A stretch of 64,000 nucleotides of DNA from Glandiceps talaboti (lineage: Eukaryota; Hemichordata; Enteropneusta; Spengelidae). The position numbers and the translations under genes are program-made. Shown one piece after another: positions 24,701-36,061 of this stretch. The stretch covers positions 6,293,001 through 6,357,000 of the forward strand of contig NC_135558.1 in assembly GCF_964340395.1 (NCBI RefSeq), given 5' to 3'. How positions within the stretch are numbered: position 1 is the first letter of the stretch; each line of letters opens with the position of its first letter. The notes beneath the pieces were generated by a model, which did not search any database, was not told the origin of the DNA, and saw nothing but the letters and a program-made list of their open reading frames with translations.

Positions 24701-27700
24701 AAGCATGATGGTAGAATGTTGAAATACCTGTATGACATAAGTTTGTACCTAAGACAAACTGACTGATAACTTTCTGTAAACTTACTTGTAATTCCTTCAG
24801 CCATGATGTCATGCATCTTACAACAGGCTGATACCATACGCATACTGAGTTGGTCCACAACAAGTACCTATCAGGGTACAAAACATATCCCAAATGTTAA
24901 ACATTCATTGCTGTACAACAGAATTACTCTCAGTATAATAATAACAATAATGTTTTTTTTATACATCACTTTCCCAAAGTGCTTTTACAATTATTATCCC
25001 TAGTATGGATCTATAGCAGCCCAACACACCCTTTACTTCAACTCCCTGGGCAGCATACAAAATGTACAATCCACTTCAACCTCTATAAGCACATAGGATT
25101 AAAGCATTCACATTGCAGCCTCTATCCGACCAGGTCCCCAATTATACAGCTGGGTTGACTGAGGCACAATTGTAGTTCAAATCTTGACCAAGGACTTTAG
25201 TCATTCAGAAACAAACAGCAGCGATGGGGCGCAAACCTGCAAGCTGCAGATTCAAAGCCGTCCACTCTAACCATTCCCCCATCATGACTACACAGTATCA
25301 CTTGGTCAACTTGTGTCTTGCTATCAATACTTCCTTGTACATAAATATGATGTTACAGTGACAACTCTACAAGTTACCTTTGAAAAATATTTTGACAAAT
25401 CTTCTATGGACTAACATCTATGAAAAGTTTAAGAAAAATCTAAGTCTGCAAAAATTCTATAAAACTTTTTTCGTAAAGGAAATCTTCTGGTACATTTCTG
25501 TTTTACATCTGAACAAAAGTTGAAATTTACAGTAAATACAGCAAAAAAAATGAAATATAAATCTCACCTTCCATTGTCCAGGTTTTCTAACCTGTCGAAT
25601 GACATCTTGCATAATCCCTGAAACAAAAACAAGGAACACAACATAAATGTAGAGTTTCCTAGTCTAAATGTTATCATATTATAATAGAATATACTGTGAT
25701 ATATCCAACAGTGAATGATAGAGATAGGTGATGTATCATTATATTTTGAACTAAACTGTCGATTCTCACAACTAGCACAGTATCATGTCTAGCAGACTAA
25801 GATACGTCGTGTTGCTCCGCCTTCACTGGCCTGCTCTGTGAACGGGGTTGACTGATGTGTGAGGGTGCCCCATCATGGCATACCTTACAGACTAAATGTC
25901 TAGAGTTGTACAGTTCTTAGTCTGTATTTCAAAATTACTGCTAAGTCAAGAATGGTGATTCTGTATCAATATCAAAGTTTACTCTTTGAATCTGGTTATT
26001 GTCCTACGTGTAGCTCAGATATGGAAATCCATTTTATGGGCTCTTATATTTTGTGACCTCATACACACAGAATCAACTAACATGAAAAGACACACAGTCT
26101 CACATCAAATGTATATGTTTAATCTCGATATAAATCTTTTCAAATTATCAGTTTCCCGTGACACCGATCATACTTCTCATTCAAAAGTGAACTCCAATTT
26201 TTGAATATGAATGGAGATAAAACATTGCAAAATGACATTTACATCTCAAACAGCAGGATGTTCCTGAATATTTTTCATACGCCTTTGGGAAAATAACATC
26301 AGTTATTGTAACAACAATATTCCATATGGTTCAAATACAGTATGTATTGTTGTGAAAGAATTCATTCTTAGCCTGACACCAATGTTTTTGTTTAAGGCAG
26401 TATTTGGTAAAATCTGTATGCTTTCCCCGTCTTTCCCTCTGACATTACAGTTTTACACTGACTGTGTATGTGCTACCAGATTACCCCTACTCTATATTTA
26501 GTAATTACAAGTAACAGGGTTTTCAAATCTTGATGAAAAAGTCTATTTCTCTCTAAATTTATTCAAATGACAGAAATACGAATCTAATCCACAGTTTCAT
26601 GGGAAAAGCACGACAATCAAATCTCAGGAAAAGTATTCAGGAAATGGTAGTAGCAAAGTGCACTAATACAACAATACAATTTCCCTGCAGAGTTAGTATT
26701 TACCATTTACACTATAAAACAGGTCATGTAACCATGGTTGCAGCTGTCCTCTAACAACATTATACATTCTGAGAATAAGTGAAAAATTAAATTACGAAAA
26801 GTAGGTCTAGTTATTGTATTTCATGATAGAAATATTGGCTTTTACTCTACATCTGTGTCAGATCTAGATGATTTGAAATCGACATGTCTTGCATCATAGT
26901 GTACAGATATCAGTCAATATGGTGTCATTATAATTTGACGTACAATAAAATACAAAACAATATTCTAATTCAGCGATATCATGGAATTTATGACAACTTT
27001 TACCATTTTATGAAACTCGAGAGTCTAATTTTCTTAATACGATACTGTTATTTCACAAACACAACATTGTATTAAAAACTGAAATATCTGCAAAACTTGT
27101 GGGACCGGACAAAAATATACACATTGTCATACAATATTTTTATCTGCATGCTACAATCCCACTTATTTTTTCCTCAAAATTAAAACCAAAACATAATTTC
27201 TGGAGTAACTGAACTCATTTTTTTAAATTTACATGATGTATTTCAATATGCAGGGTTTTATTTTGATTGCTGTAAACATTTATTTATATATATATATAGA
27301 TTGATTCAAAATATTATACCAGTACACAAATTCATGGTGAAAACTGGCATGACCTAATCAATACCATCATAAAAGCCATTCATTGTTATTGTTCTAATGT
27401 TCACAATGTGTAGTTATGATCTATTTTCAGAACATTAAAATCAATAATACCTAGGTCTCCAATTTCTTGTATAACATTGAATTATATATATGTAAAATAA
27501 GAAAATTTTATATATATATATCCACAATTCAAATCAAAATTAGGTTTTTATATAATTTTTTTAGCATAATGAGCCAACTTTCATGAGATTGTAAACTTGC
27601 AGGAAATTTTACACACTATTCTTTTTCCTGAAGGTTGATTTTACATCATTTTTACCTTCAAAAAATGTCTTACAAATCTGGAATATCCTTACAAAGTTTG

Positions 27701-30700
27701 GCTTGGGGTTCCTGTGCATAAAATGATTCTATGTTATCTCTTTGATATTTTAAAGTAACATTTTACTGTCCCTGCCTGCAGCAGTAACTAGTGAAAGCAC
27801 TGATGAAATATAAGTATTGTACAGATGTGCAGCTAAACTGTCTTCAATCATCAACATGCCTCAAAACATCTTTCTAACATGTTATTACAGCAAAGACTCT
27901 GTTATAATAAATACTGTTCCATCTCGTAGAAGTTGTATATATTCACTTGAATGCATACTTTATTGTATTGGGTACCAGTACTTCATTCATAGCAACGTAT
28001 ATATCACCCATAGCAACCTCTCTATTTCCCTAGGACTTCAGTGTACACGGGTCACAATGTATAAATACCTAATTTTCAAAAATAATTCCATTGTGAATGT
28101 TCTTTCATAAAGTTTGTACAATTTTGTTATTATGAATGGTAAGTAGGTAAAATCTATCTGGGCTCCAAAGTCACTTTTTACTAACTTCCCAAACAAAATT
28201 ATTTGGTATACAATGTATGGGAGCCAGCTTTACCAGATAAAAACTTTTCTTTTTTTACAGGATTTTTACATCATACTAAAACACACCTAGTAGTCTAGAG
28301 TAGTTTTCAAGCTTTTCAACAATGAAATCATGATGAAACATATGGTGAAATTATATGTATGTGAGTTTGAAAAAATGTCCTTCCCTGTTTAATATCGCTG
28401 GGTGGTGGCTTAAATGTTAACAGTAATAGTGAAGTGCTGCTTACAGTAATAGTTTATTTTGAGACATGTTCTGCATGTCTAATCATCATCAGTATACAAA
28501 ATACACCCTGAACAGGATACAACATAAGCAATATGTACACTATGTATAAACTATTGGTATTTGATTTATGTATCACACACTCTACCCCGAGGAGTCTTTA
28601 GTAGTAACTGTAAACACACATAGCTATAGGACCACACCCACTTTTTAGTATCACAGTCACTGTATGCACACTATATACTGATATATGTTATCTCACCTGT
28701 TTGTGTTTCACTCTGACCACTGTCGATCTTATTTTTTATACTTGTATATTTTTCCTTCAATCACACTAACAACTATTACATTAAGCTGAATTAATACAAA
28801 TATAATATTTAGATTTATTTTGAGTTAGATGTGCTGGGATTATGTCTTTTGTATTTATACCCTCTAGCTGTCAAAATGTTGACACAGTGATTCACATGTA
28901 CAGGATTAGCAGTCCTCTAACAGTGTGGTACACATGTATGTAATAGAAGAAAAGTATTGCTGGTCATGTTAGATTGATAGTGTTACAGTACTATATCATG
29001 TGGTAATTTTTCCATATTTAAATGTTTCAAGACTTATTTAATTTAAATATGAAATTTCTATATCAAAATTACTAATAAAACAACCAAAGGAAGCAAACGC
29101 TTGTCTACAAGTAGCTAATGGATGGTGTGTTTAATGAATAAATCACTAAAAATTAATTACACTGCGAGATATATCTAAATGTGAAAGATGCATGGGCATG
29201 CATCAGTGATTTCCTGGAAAGTGATGCATGTACAAATGAAATGGTAAATTACTATACAGGATTAGGGTCAGAGAGATCAAGTCTGTACGCCGGTTAATTC
29301 AATTTATGACGATACTTTGTGAAGGGAATTATACTGCAAAAACAGCTACATGTATTTTCATTTTCGTGCATCTCTTTTCTTCCTTACCAGGTTGTTTTAT
29401 TTTTTTCAACTAAAAGAGACAAGTGCATTCACTTGGAGCATTTCAAACTGATTTCCCTGTATTTTTGTATGCTGCATAACAGAACTCCAACTGCAACTCA
29501 CAAAAACATTGTTCAATACAGTGAAAAAGTGACTGCTGTATTTTTTTTCTCACAACAATCTGTATCATTCATAGTAACCCCCCACCTCTGTCCTCATTGT
29601 GTTCTAGGCTAGGCTAGGCTAGTAGTAGGTGATATGACAATGACTCTATGAGTCAGATGATACAGTGGACTTTGACAGGGTGTTTTACTCTGTGTATTCT
29701 TGTGAAATCAAGCAAATCAATACTGATCAGTATTTACCAAACTTTGTACAATATAATGTACAACAGAATCAACAAATAACCTTACAAAAGATAAGTATTG
29801 CTAAAACTTTTTAGGGAGGTAATGTTAGAAAAAGGATTGAAATATGTTACATATCCTACCTTCAACCTGATTTCAGTGATTATGAGTGGACACTAGTATT
29901 TTTAGATTGTTTTCAGTACAACAAAAAGTAAGAGGACTTTCATAAAACTAATGGGCCTTACAATAACATTAGTTTAGTATCTTTGCTGGTTGACCTTCAT
30001 CCTCTTTTGGCTGAAGGGTAGGTAGATGTCTTTCACTCTTAACTTGTATCACAGACAAGGACACAACTTGTCTGTGCATGTACTTGTTTGTAGTCAGGTC
30101 CCTGGCAAAAAAATTATCAAAATGGCTTTGGTGGTGAGGGTCTGTCATAACCATATTTGCTTGACCGCCAACATACTGTTCCAGTACAAAGAGAGTGCAT
30201 GATATTCTCTCAAGGGAACCAACCTACAAATGTGTCTCGGTGCAGTCAGAAGGAACAGTGTGATATTGCATTTATTCTATGTACCAACAATCAGCCAACA
30301 GAGAACTATATCATCATGCCCTCCTCTATATCACATGTGTTATATAAGACATAGTCAAGATCAACTGACAAAGACACTAAGCTACTATGACATATAAGAA
30401 TTTACTGAACAGAACATATGGTACTTCCCTCTTTGACAGAGAATGAACTATAGCATTATCAAACATTATTTATTTTTTTTTACAAATCCCACTATGCCAT
30501 TCTGGATGGTAATTGAATGATATATAACAAATTCAAGATTTATTGACTTATTAAATGCACCTGTAAAACACAACTTATAACTACTTCCCTATGTATGCAT
30601 TTGTAAAATTGAGATTAAATTATTTCATACTAATATTTAAACAAACAGAAATCAGAGTTTATAGGCCATCTGTTACACATACTGGTAGTATGACTGAATA

Positions 30701-32352
30701 TAAAATTCATTCAGTTTAAACACCCATATTTACAACGGGTAACACTGAAGTAAATCACTTTCTCTCTGTGGTACACTAGTTTATCGTATTCATATCAAGT
30801 GTAAAAATATACTGTTTCAATTGGTTTATTTACAAGCTTAGCATGTAGCCGTTCTAATGTGGTCAATTAGCAAATGAAAGTATATTTTTTACACTTGATA
30901 TGGATGCTTTAAATGACTGTGGTATGGTACATACAGAAAACGCTTTACTTTGATGTTATGAGTTGTATTTGGAAGTGAATTTTTTTTACTATATTTGTAT
31001 TACATATGTAAGTGTAATTAAATTATGAAGTGAAGCCCACTTATTGTTTCTATGTTCATGGATTGAAAGTGAAGGAATCTCAAAAATGCCTACACTGATT
31101 AAAAAAATCATATAATAATAGCAAAACCTTGCTCAAACATAAACCATACTATCAGCTCTTACAAATCACAAATTATCTGGCTTCTCAAATCAAAATCAAA
31201 TATTGAGGGGAAAAATGGGGGAAATTTGGTGACATTTTTATTCAAAATTTCATCTACATAATTTATATATTAACATATGTATTAACAGTAGAATAGAAAT
31301 TGATACTTTGAATTAATGTTTAAAAATTACTAAAAGAATGTGATATAAATTTGATAGTTTTTATAAAACAAAAATCCCTGTGACATTAAAATGAAGGGCA
31401 GTGTTTTTTTTAGTTGTTTAAACAAACCAAACCAAAACAAAACAAAGTCATATTAGAAGAATGAATTAATTAATGCACTGCATAGGTGCAGACACTATAA
31501 TTACATATTCAAGGCACTCTCACTATAGAACAGTTCACATACAATTCACTGCAACAATGTAAACAGATGCAGTTATTGATAGAGTATCTCTAAAAGCTTA
31601 TTAACAAAGTAATGGAATAAATAATGGTGTTGATGAGGCCAAATTAAGGTAGCATTTCTATACTGTCATAATCAATATAAACACTAATGCCCAGTAATGG
31701 CAATATATGGGAACATTTCCGACGCCGTGTTTACATTTTATAACGTCTGGCAACTGATATAGTTATACCTAATGTGTCGTTAAACGTGAAAAAACGCCAG
31801 TACTTTCACTCGGTTGATAAGGATATTTTTAATTTACGAGATTTTGCAAATGTAGTAAAATTATAATTGCCGACTATATAAACTTCATCTTTTTAACGAA
31901 CCGATGAATTGTTACGTTAAACTTATATTACAACACTACCCTTCATGTTTTGTGTATATCATTACCATTCATTGACACTGTTTAAGGTCAAATACACGCC
32001 CACTCTTCTAGTTTAATTAATCTTTTTACAAAATGACAGTTATATTCCGTTGCTGGATGGTTACAGAAATCGCACACAGTAATAGTACATGTATATGATT
32101 GAATTGAAGAGATTGTAGGGGCAGGCCCCTCCGTCTGCGGTAACATAAATGTTGAGATTTCCTGGCTTCTGATACGAAAAAGATGTCACTCTCTCACGAT
32201 TTACGGTCATCGTGTAATATTGCACAGAGTGCTACTTGCCACGTTGAAATTTGAGATAAAACTTGAATAAATATACACCATGACAGTGAAAAGGTAACCA
32301 GATTACAACATTTTCCGTACTTACTCTTTCCGACCACCTCCTTCAGCGCCAT
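16238..32352 (-). CDS. STXBP1: Syntaxin-binding protein 1 / Munc18-1 / Unc-18 orthologue (Sec1/Munc18 family), complete
   Basis: Seventeen exons, given in transcript order: 32325-32352, 25568-25617, 24786-24867, 24298-24374, 23328-23406, 22793-22896, 22283-22516, 20811-20941, 20348-20455, 19996-20125, 19344-19424, 18892-19030, 18391-18500, 17737-17841, 17228-17319, 16554-16714, 16238-16302. All phases agree, giving 591 residues against about 594 in vertebrate Munc18-1. Hallmarks in order: [20 protein letters not shown] at the N-terminus; [126 protein letters not shown]; and a GSTHIMTP-containing C-terminus. The family binds syntaxin and the assembled SNARE complex to license vesicle fusion at the plasma membrane. 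The neuronal STXBP1 form fits better than STXBP3, but many invertebrates have one gene for all three. The start ATG (32350-32352) sits in a good context (AATCAAGATGG). Confidence 0.96.
17009..17070 (+). repeat. tRNA-like segment, probable SINE head
   Basis: CAGCTTTGGTAGTGCATCTG resembles a tRNA A-box region. About 30 bp on, GGGTTCCAGATTTGAGTCCC resembles a B box. There is no intact acceptor stem or anticodon arm that I can fold by eye, so I read it as a tRNA-derived repeat in an intron, not a tRNA gene. Confidence 0.4.
17101..17187. repeat. Dispersed ~75-bp monomer family, diverged copy
   Basis: GGGTTCTCCAACCAAAAACA, then GGGAAACTATGCAA, then TTTACCAGATTTCCT, follows the order of the tandem units at 47041-47425 in the same orientation. 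Confidence 0.5.
18055..18134. repeat. (GACA)n microsatellite
   Basis: Two GACA arrays separated by one GACAATA interruption, in a STXBP1 intron. Confidence 0.95.
18258..18286. repeat. (AAAC)n microsatellite
   Basis: About seven AAAC units in a STXBP1 intron, about 100 bp from an exon. Confidence 0.9.
18733..18784. repeat. (AC)n microsatellite
   Basis: A long, almost pure AC tract between STXBP1 exons 12 and 13. Confidence 0.95.
19619..19654. repeat. (GT)n microsatellite
   Basis: A GT tract with GC interruptions in a STXBP1 intron. Confidence 0.9.
19870..19946. repeat. Dispersed repeat, GGTTGGGTAACC family, copy 1
   Basis: TTTAGGATCGG, then GGTTGGGTAACC, then ACAAC, a T run and GGCCTTATC, recurs in the same order at about 23810-23890. 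It looks like the end of a longer interspersed element. Confidence 0.45.
21160..22080. repeat. 76-bp G-rich minisatellite, about 12 copies
   Basis: The landmark GGCTATATGGGGTGGTTTGG recurs at 76-bp spacing from about 21243 to 22003, with one more copy 74 bp earlier. Units differ by a few substitutions and are non-coding. The array fills most of the intron between STXBP1 exons 7 and 8. Each unit carries a dense G tract on the + strand, so the STXBP1 pre-mRNA is correspondingly C-rich. Confidence 0.95.
23264..23371 (-). repeat. 62-bp tandem duplication of the end of STXBP1 exon 5 and its donor
   Basis: On the - strand, the last ~41 bases of exon 5 plus the GT donor and first intron bases are repeated immediately downstream, 62 bp away. 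The copies differ at one visible exon position (GGGCCGC against GGGCTGC). The downstream copy keeps a usable-looking donor (GAAG|GTAAAT). Using it would add 62 bases and shift the frame. Confidence 0.85.
23690..23890. repeat. Dispersed repeat, GGTTGGTCGGGTTATCGG family, copy 2
   Basis: The right part (GTTTAGGGTCAGCAG, then GGTTGGTCGGGTTATCGG, then CAACTTTTTTT) matches the copy at 19870. The left limit is uncertain. Confidence 0.4.
24020..24132. repeat. Dispersed ~75-bp monomer family, single copy plus partial
   Basis: AATGTTTTTGCTAAGGTCTG, then GGTAACAGAGGAGGGAAA, then CATACCATGTACCTTAATTT, is the inverted form of the units at 47041-47425. It lies in a STXBP1 intron. Confidence 0.65.
24930..25285 (-). 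mobile_element. tRNA-derived SINE (copy 1, near full length)
   Basis: On the - strand a tRNA-like head has an A-box-like TGGTTAGAGTGGAC and, about 35 bp on, a B-box-like GCAGGTTTGCGCCCC. A ~200-bp body follows, then a tail reading AAAGCACTTTGGGAAAGTGA and ending in A and ATT-rich repeats, as SINE tails often do. It lies in STXBP1 intron 2. The 5' part recurs at 57421-57545. Confidence 0.6.
25794..25894. mobile_element. Foldback element, AGTCTGTAAGGTA family, copy 2
   Basis: AGACTAAGATACGTCGTG at the left and CATGGCATACCTTACAGACT at the right are inverted counterparts. Loop sequence (CACTGGCCTGCTCTGTG and GTTGACTGATGTGTGAGGG) matches the copy at 15075. Confidence 0.7.
30788..30909. mobile_element. 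Short TIR/foldback element
   Basis: Near-identical 27-bp inverted arms contain CATATCAAGTGTAAAAATAT and its complement, across about 65 bp, in STXBP1 intron 1. The interior also pairs partly (CAATTGG with CCAATTAG-like sequence). Confidence 0.55.
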
Positions 32353-32377
32353 CTTGATTTTAGGTGATATTGGCAAA

Positions 32378-32387
32378 GCATTGTGGG
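32378..32387 (-). promoter_or_regulatory. CCCACAATGC promoter motif of the STXBP1-like gene
   Basis: Lies 26 bp upstream of the start codon. It resembles the core of the ZNF143/THAP11-type promoter element (CCCAGAATGC) and recurs upstream of the two other - strand genes. No TATA box is evident. Confidence 0.45.
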
Positions 32388-33596
32388 TATGGACCGCACC
32401 ACTCTACACAGGTGTGCAAAACTCACGAAACTACAATTACTACATGGGGCTTCGCTCACACACACAAACAGTATCATGAATATTATTTCAAAGTGTATTT
32501 CACATTATTTAGGAAGGCACTTATAAATAAGCTAACAATTCTACTATGTACTGGTACACATGGTTTCAATAGAAAAGTAATCTCTTTGACATCAACAAAA
32601 TTAATATCAGATATCATTTCTGCAGTGGACTCAAAATTTGAATAGAAGTGATTCCCAAAACAGCTGACATCATGTTAATAGCCATGTGCTCATTTTTTAC
32701 ATCAATGACATATTACATAATATTCAGGATCAAAAAGAAATTTTTTGAGACTTTGTGATTACAAATTTTCATTACTAAGTATGAGCCAAGAGTCCATGTA
32801 CATTCATTCTCATTTGGAAACCCTGCAAGTTGAGTTTAGCAGAGACCATCTAGTTTTCATTTGAACATTAGTTCTACAAGACATCACACTTTTATGTGGT
32901 AGTACACCTGCACGTTTGTTCATACAACACAGGACTGTGCTGTGGGGAGCATGTGTCAAAATGTATTTTTACAAAATGTAAGAAGTCAAATTACTTGAAT
33001 TGTGGATTTGGTAGGTTTTTCGATGTGCATGACCCAGGTTTGCATCCGGCGAAATCCAAAAAAAAAAAAAGATTAAATCCAACACAACAGGAATCTTCTC
33101 AACATCTCAGCTCATCTTGGAAGTTAATAAATTGAAAATATTTTTTCTTGGAACACAAACAATTGGACATTACGTTTACACAATTCGATGTTGCATGCAA
33201 CCTGACAAACTCCTTCAGAGTCACCCAGAGGTCATGGTTGTCAGGTTGCAGCATAGTAAACCACAGCAGACACAAAGAAAAATTCCAGTTTGGTAGGTAT
33301 GTTTTTTTCAATATGATAAAAACAGGTTTTAATATTCAACAATGGAAATACTTTACAGAACAAAAATAGTCTTTACATGGTAACAAAAAATGCTGGTACA
33401 TCATCACAGACAAAGAAAATAAAAATATTCCCACATTTCAAAAGGGATGTTTTCATTTAAAACTGAAACGTTGTGTATACACAGGGAACTCAATATATTT
33501 CACAATGGAAAATAGTAAGTACAGATTTTATTTGTTAACATTGATGTTTTCAATCTCAGAATATTAAAATTGTGGAAATATGAATAGAAAATTACT

Positions 33597-33745
33597 TCAT
33601 GACACTTGATTTATACCAGGTCTGTAACAAGCCATTCATGGCAAATGTGTGATTTACACCTGGTCTGCAGCCATTCATGACACAGTTGCTTTACACCTGG
33701 TCTGTAGCCATTCATGGGACATTTAATTTACACCTTGTCTGTAAT
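33597..33745. repeat. ~40-bp imperfect tandem repeat, 3-4 copies
   Basis: The block TTTACACCTGGTCTGTAGCC, then ATTCATG, recurs with small length changes. Confidence 0.75.
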
Positions 33746-34104
33746 TACACTCATTTTCCCCAATTTCTCATCAAATTATCCTCTGCTTCTTGCATTTTTT
33801 GAATATAAGTTTCCTTGATTTATTTTGCAAAAGGCCGTAGAACAACTCAATATTGGCACATTTAAGAATGAAAAGTCTTCATGCTAAGTCTAGATAAAGG
33901 AAGCAACTTTGTATTGAATACATGTATATCAGATATGGAAATTCAGGTTTTATGGCTCTGTCCACGGGCATAAAAAAGGGTTGCAAAGTTGCTCTGCTGG
34001 CACTTTCAATGAATGATACTTGAACACCCAAATCAACTGCCAACTGAGGTGGGTAACTCTAAGAAATTTTCACAAATGTGAACTGTACTCTAATCAGCAA
34101 GATA

Positions 34105-34380
34105 GGACTCTGGTAACCGAGCCTTCAGTTTACTAAGATAGGCACAAACTAAATATATTGTTCTTCAATATCATAGATTACACAAGTGTAAACATTGGAA
34201 GTCCTAAAACAGTACACTGCAAGTTTATGGAACTCTCTCAATAAAATCTGAGCATCCTCCCTACCGAGACCGTAATTAAACCAATGTCCATTCCATAGCT
34301 TATTACTATAACAGTGTTGTATTAACATGTTGCGACAGTATCTTTGGTTTAGTAAATCAAAGGCTCAGTTACCAGAATCA
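34105..34380. mobile_element. TIR element (CTCTGGTAACNGAGCCTT ends), copy A
   Basis: Starts ACTCTGGTAACCGAGCCTTC and ends AAAGGCTCAGTTACCAGAAT, giving terminal inverted repeats of about 25 bp. The interior (AAACATTGGAAGTCC, then AACAGTACACTGCA, then CCATAGCTTATTACT) matches copy B at 47960. There is no open frame for a transposase. I read it as a non-autonomous DNA transposon. Confidence 0.75.
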
Positions 34381-34394
34381 GAGGTCAGGTTGGG

Positions 34395-34520
34395 GTCACT
34401 GGGGTGCCCTCATGCATTGGCCTACCCCTCTAGGCCAATAAGTGCCTTTGTGTATTGCCCTACCCCTCTAGACTGATAAGGGTTCTGTGCACTGGCCTAC
34501 CCTCTAGTCCAATGAGGGCA
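34395..34520. repeat. ~50-bp tandem repeat, three degenerate copies
   Basis: The unit contains GGCCTACCCCTCTAG followed by CAATAAGTGCC-like or CTGATAAGGG-like sequence. It lies just right of the TIR element. Confidence 0.7.
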
Positions 34521-35431
34521 AACTACAGATATCAAACAATCTAACTGTAGTCAGAGGACAAAAAATTCATGATATCAGCAACTATGTACCAATGCACAAT
34601 ATCAAAAAAACAGTTTATAAAGAAAGGAATTTTTCATCAAAACTTAGGGTACCTGTAATTTTTTCCGATGGCAGTACAATTTATTTTATCAACCCCATCC
34701 AAGTTAGTCGATATTATTCAACACACTGTCAGTCACTCCAAGCACACAAGATTTTGGACTCTGACAATGTTTCAATGATATGTATCAAAATATAGACTGA
34801 ACTTTCACATTTCAAATATCATCAACATCTGCTATTACTAAAATGGAAATTAAGTTCATGATTTCTAGGAGAAAAAAAATCAAATTTCACTATAAGCAGT
34901 TTACCCTCAATAACTATAATCAAATATATGTTTGCTGTAGCTCATTTCACCACTATTTTTAACATTGACACTAACTTTACTTAATACTTGCTGTCAGCAG
35001 TGAGATACAAGCATTTTAAAACCGTAATATCGTACACTTGAGCCATGTGTACTTCAAGTGAATTCACCTCGGACTACTTTGATTAAAATCTCAGAAATAC
35101 CAAGTTAAGTACGAGACTAGGAAATACTGCCCAGACCCAACAGAGTTATCTTGAATGACACCTATCAGGATTTACCTACTGACAATTGTGGTTATATATA
35201 ATATTTTTCTGTTCTTGTCAACTACATGTTGAAACTTTTATTTATTGTACGACATGTTCAAAGGTTCTTTGCACATAGTAATCACAGCCCTTTTGTAGGA
35301 GCTTGAAAAGCCAAGTGTAAAGCCCAGCTCACTTCCATATCATGCAGATACACCCTTATAAACACTTTTGGGAAAGTGTTACACGACTTAGAACAAATTT
35401 CACCAACCACAAAGTCAATTACTAAAGTCTA

Positions 35432-35447
35432 CCACTAGAGGGTGCTA
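35432..35447 (+). promoter_or_regulatory. CTCF-like motif
   Basis: CCACTAGAGGGTGCTA fits the CTCF core with one uncommon base. It lies between the STXBP1-like and PRPF38B genes. Motif match only. Confidence 0.35.
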
Positions 35448-36061
35448 GATAGATCTTGCCATGCATGTTTGTTACTGAAACTTGCAACCTACGGAGGGAA
35501 GTTCTCTGTAAATTGTACAATGGTTTAACCTGAGAGAACGATCAAGAAGATATTAATACGGGAGAAAATGATATAAACTATGAGTACAACTTTAGATTAT
35601 TCATTAATTTTTAGAATTTCATTCCATTTCCACATGCACCTTTGAACCATTCATACCAACTTCAGTTCTCAATAGTGTAAATGTTACACATAGATAACAG
35701 CATCAATTTATCTCAACCAATTTCATTTCACTCATAGAGAAAACTTCAAACCATTCATATACAGTGTCAGGTGTTTTTTATGGTATAAACACCAAGCACG
35801 TACAACTACATTTAGCATAACTCAATCCATCATAAGGTAACCTGACGTTGAGAAAATTAATACCCAAAACATCTTGACTTTTTGGATACGATGACTTGTA
35901 ACAGACAAGTCTAATCTGTAAAAATGTTAAAAGTATTCACTTTGTAATGGTATATTTCCATGGTCTCTATATAGAAAAATGTTGTTTTTTTCTTCTTTTA
36001 ATTTGTTATGTGATCAAGGAACTAAGAGACTTTCAAAAGAAACGACAAATTATAAACAAGA

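Larger units (their letters stand above)
25618..32324 (-). other. Large first intron of the STXBP1-like gene
   Basis: 6.7 kb separates the 28-bp coding start exon from exon 2. It is AT-rich, with a foldback at 25794 and an inverted repeat at 30788, AT tracts near 27286, and a short (CTAGG)n run near 29606. No exon with protein-like content or RNA gene was recognised. A long first intron next to the promoter is a common place for regulatory elements, but none can be named from sequence. Confidence 0.75.
32390..36060. other. Intergenic region with the PRPF38B 3' UTR and repeats
   Basis: The left part is upstream flank of the STXBP1-like gene; the right part should hold the PRPF38B 3' UTR. Overlapping - strand AATAAA signals occur at 35237-35246. 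Repeats at 33597, 34105 and 34395 and a CTCF-like motif at 35432 are listed separately. No other coding exon was recognised. Confidence 0.5.
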
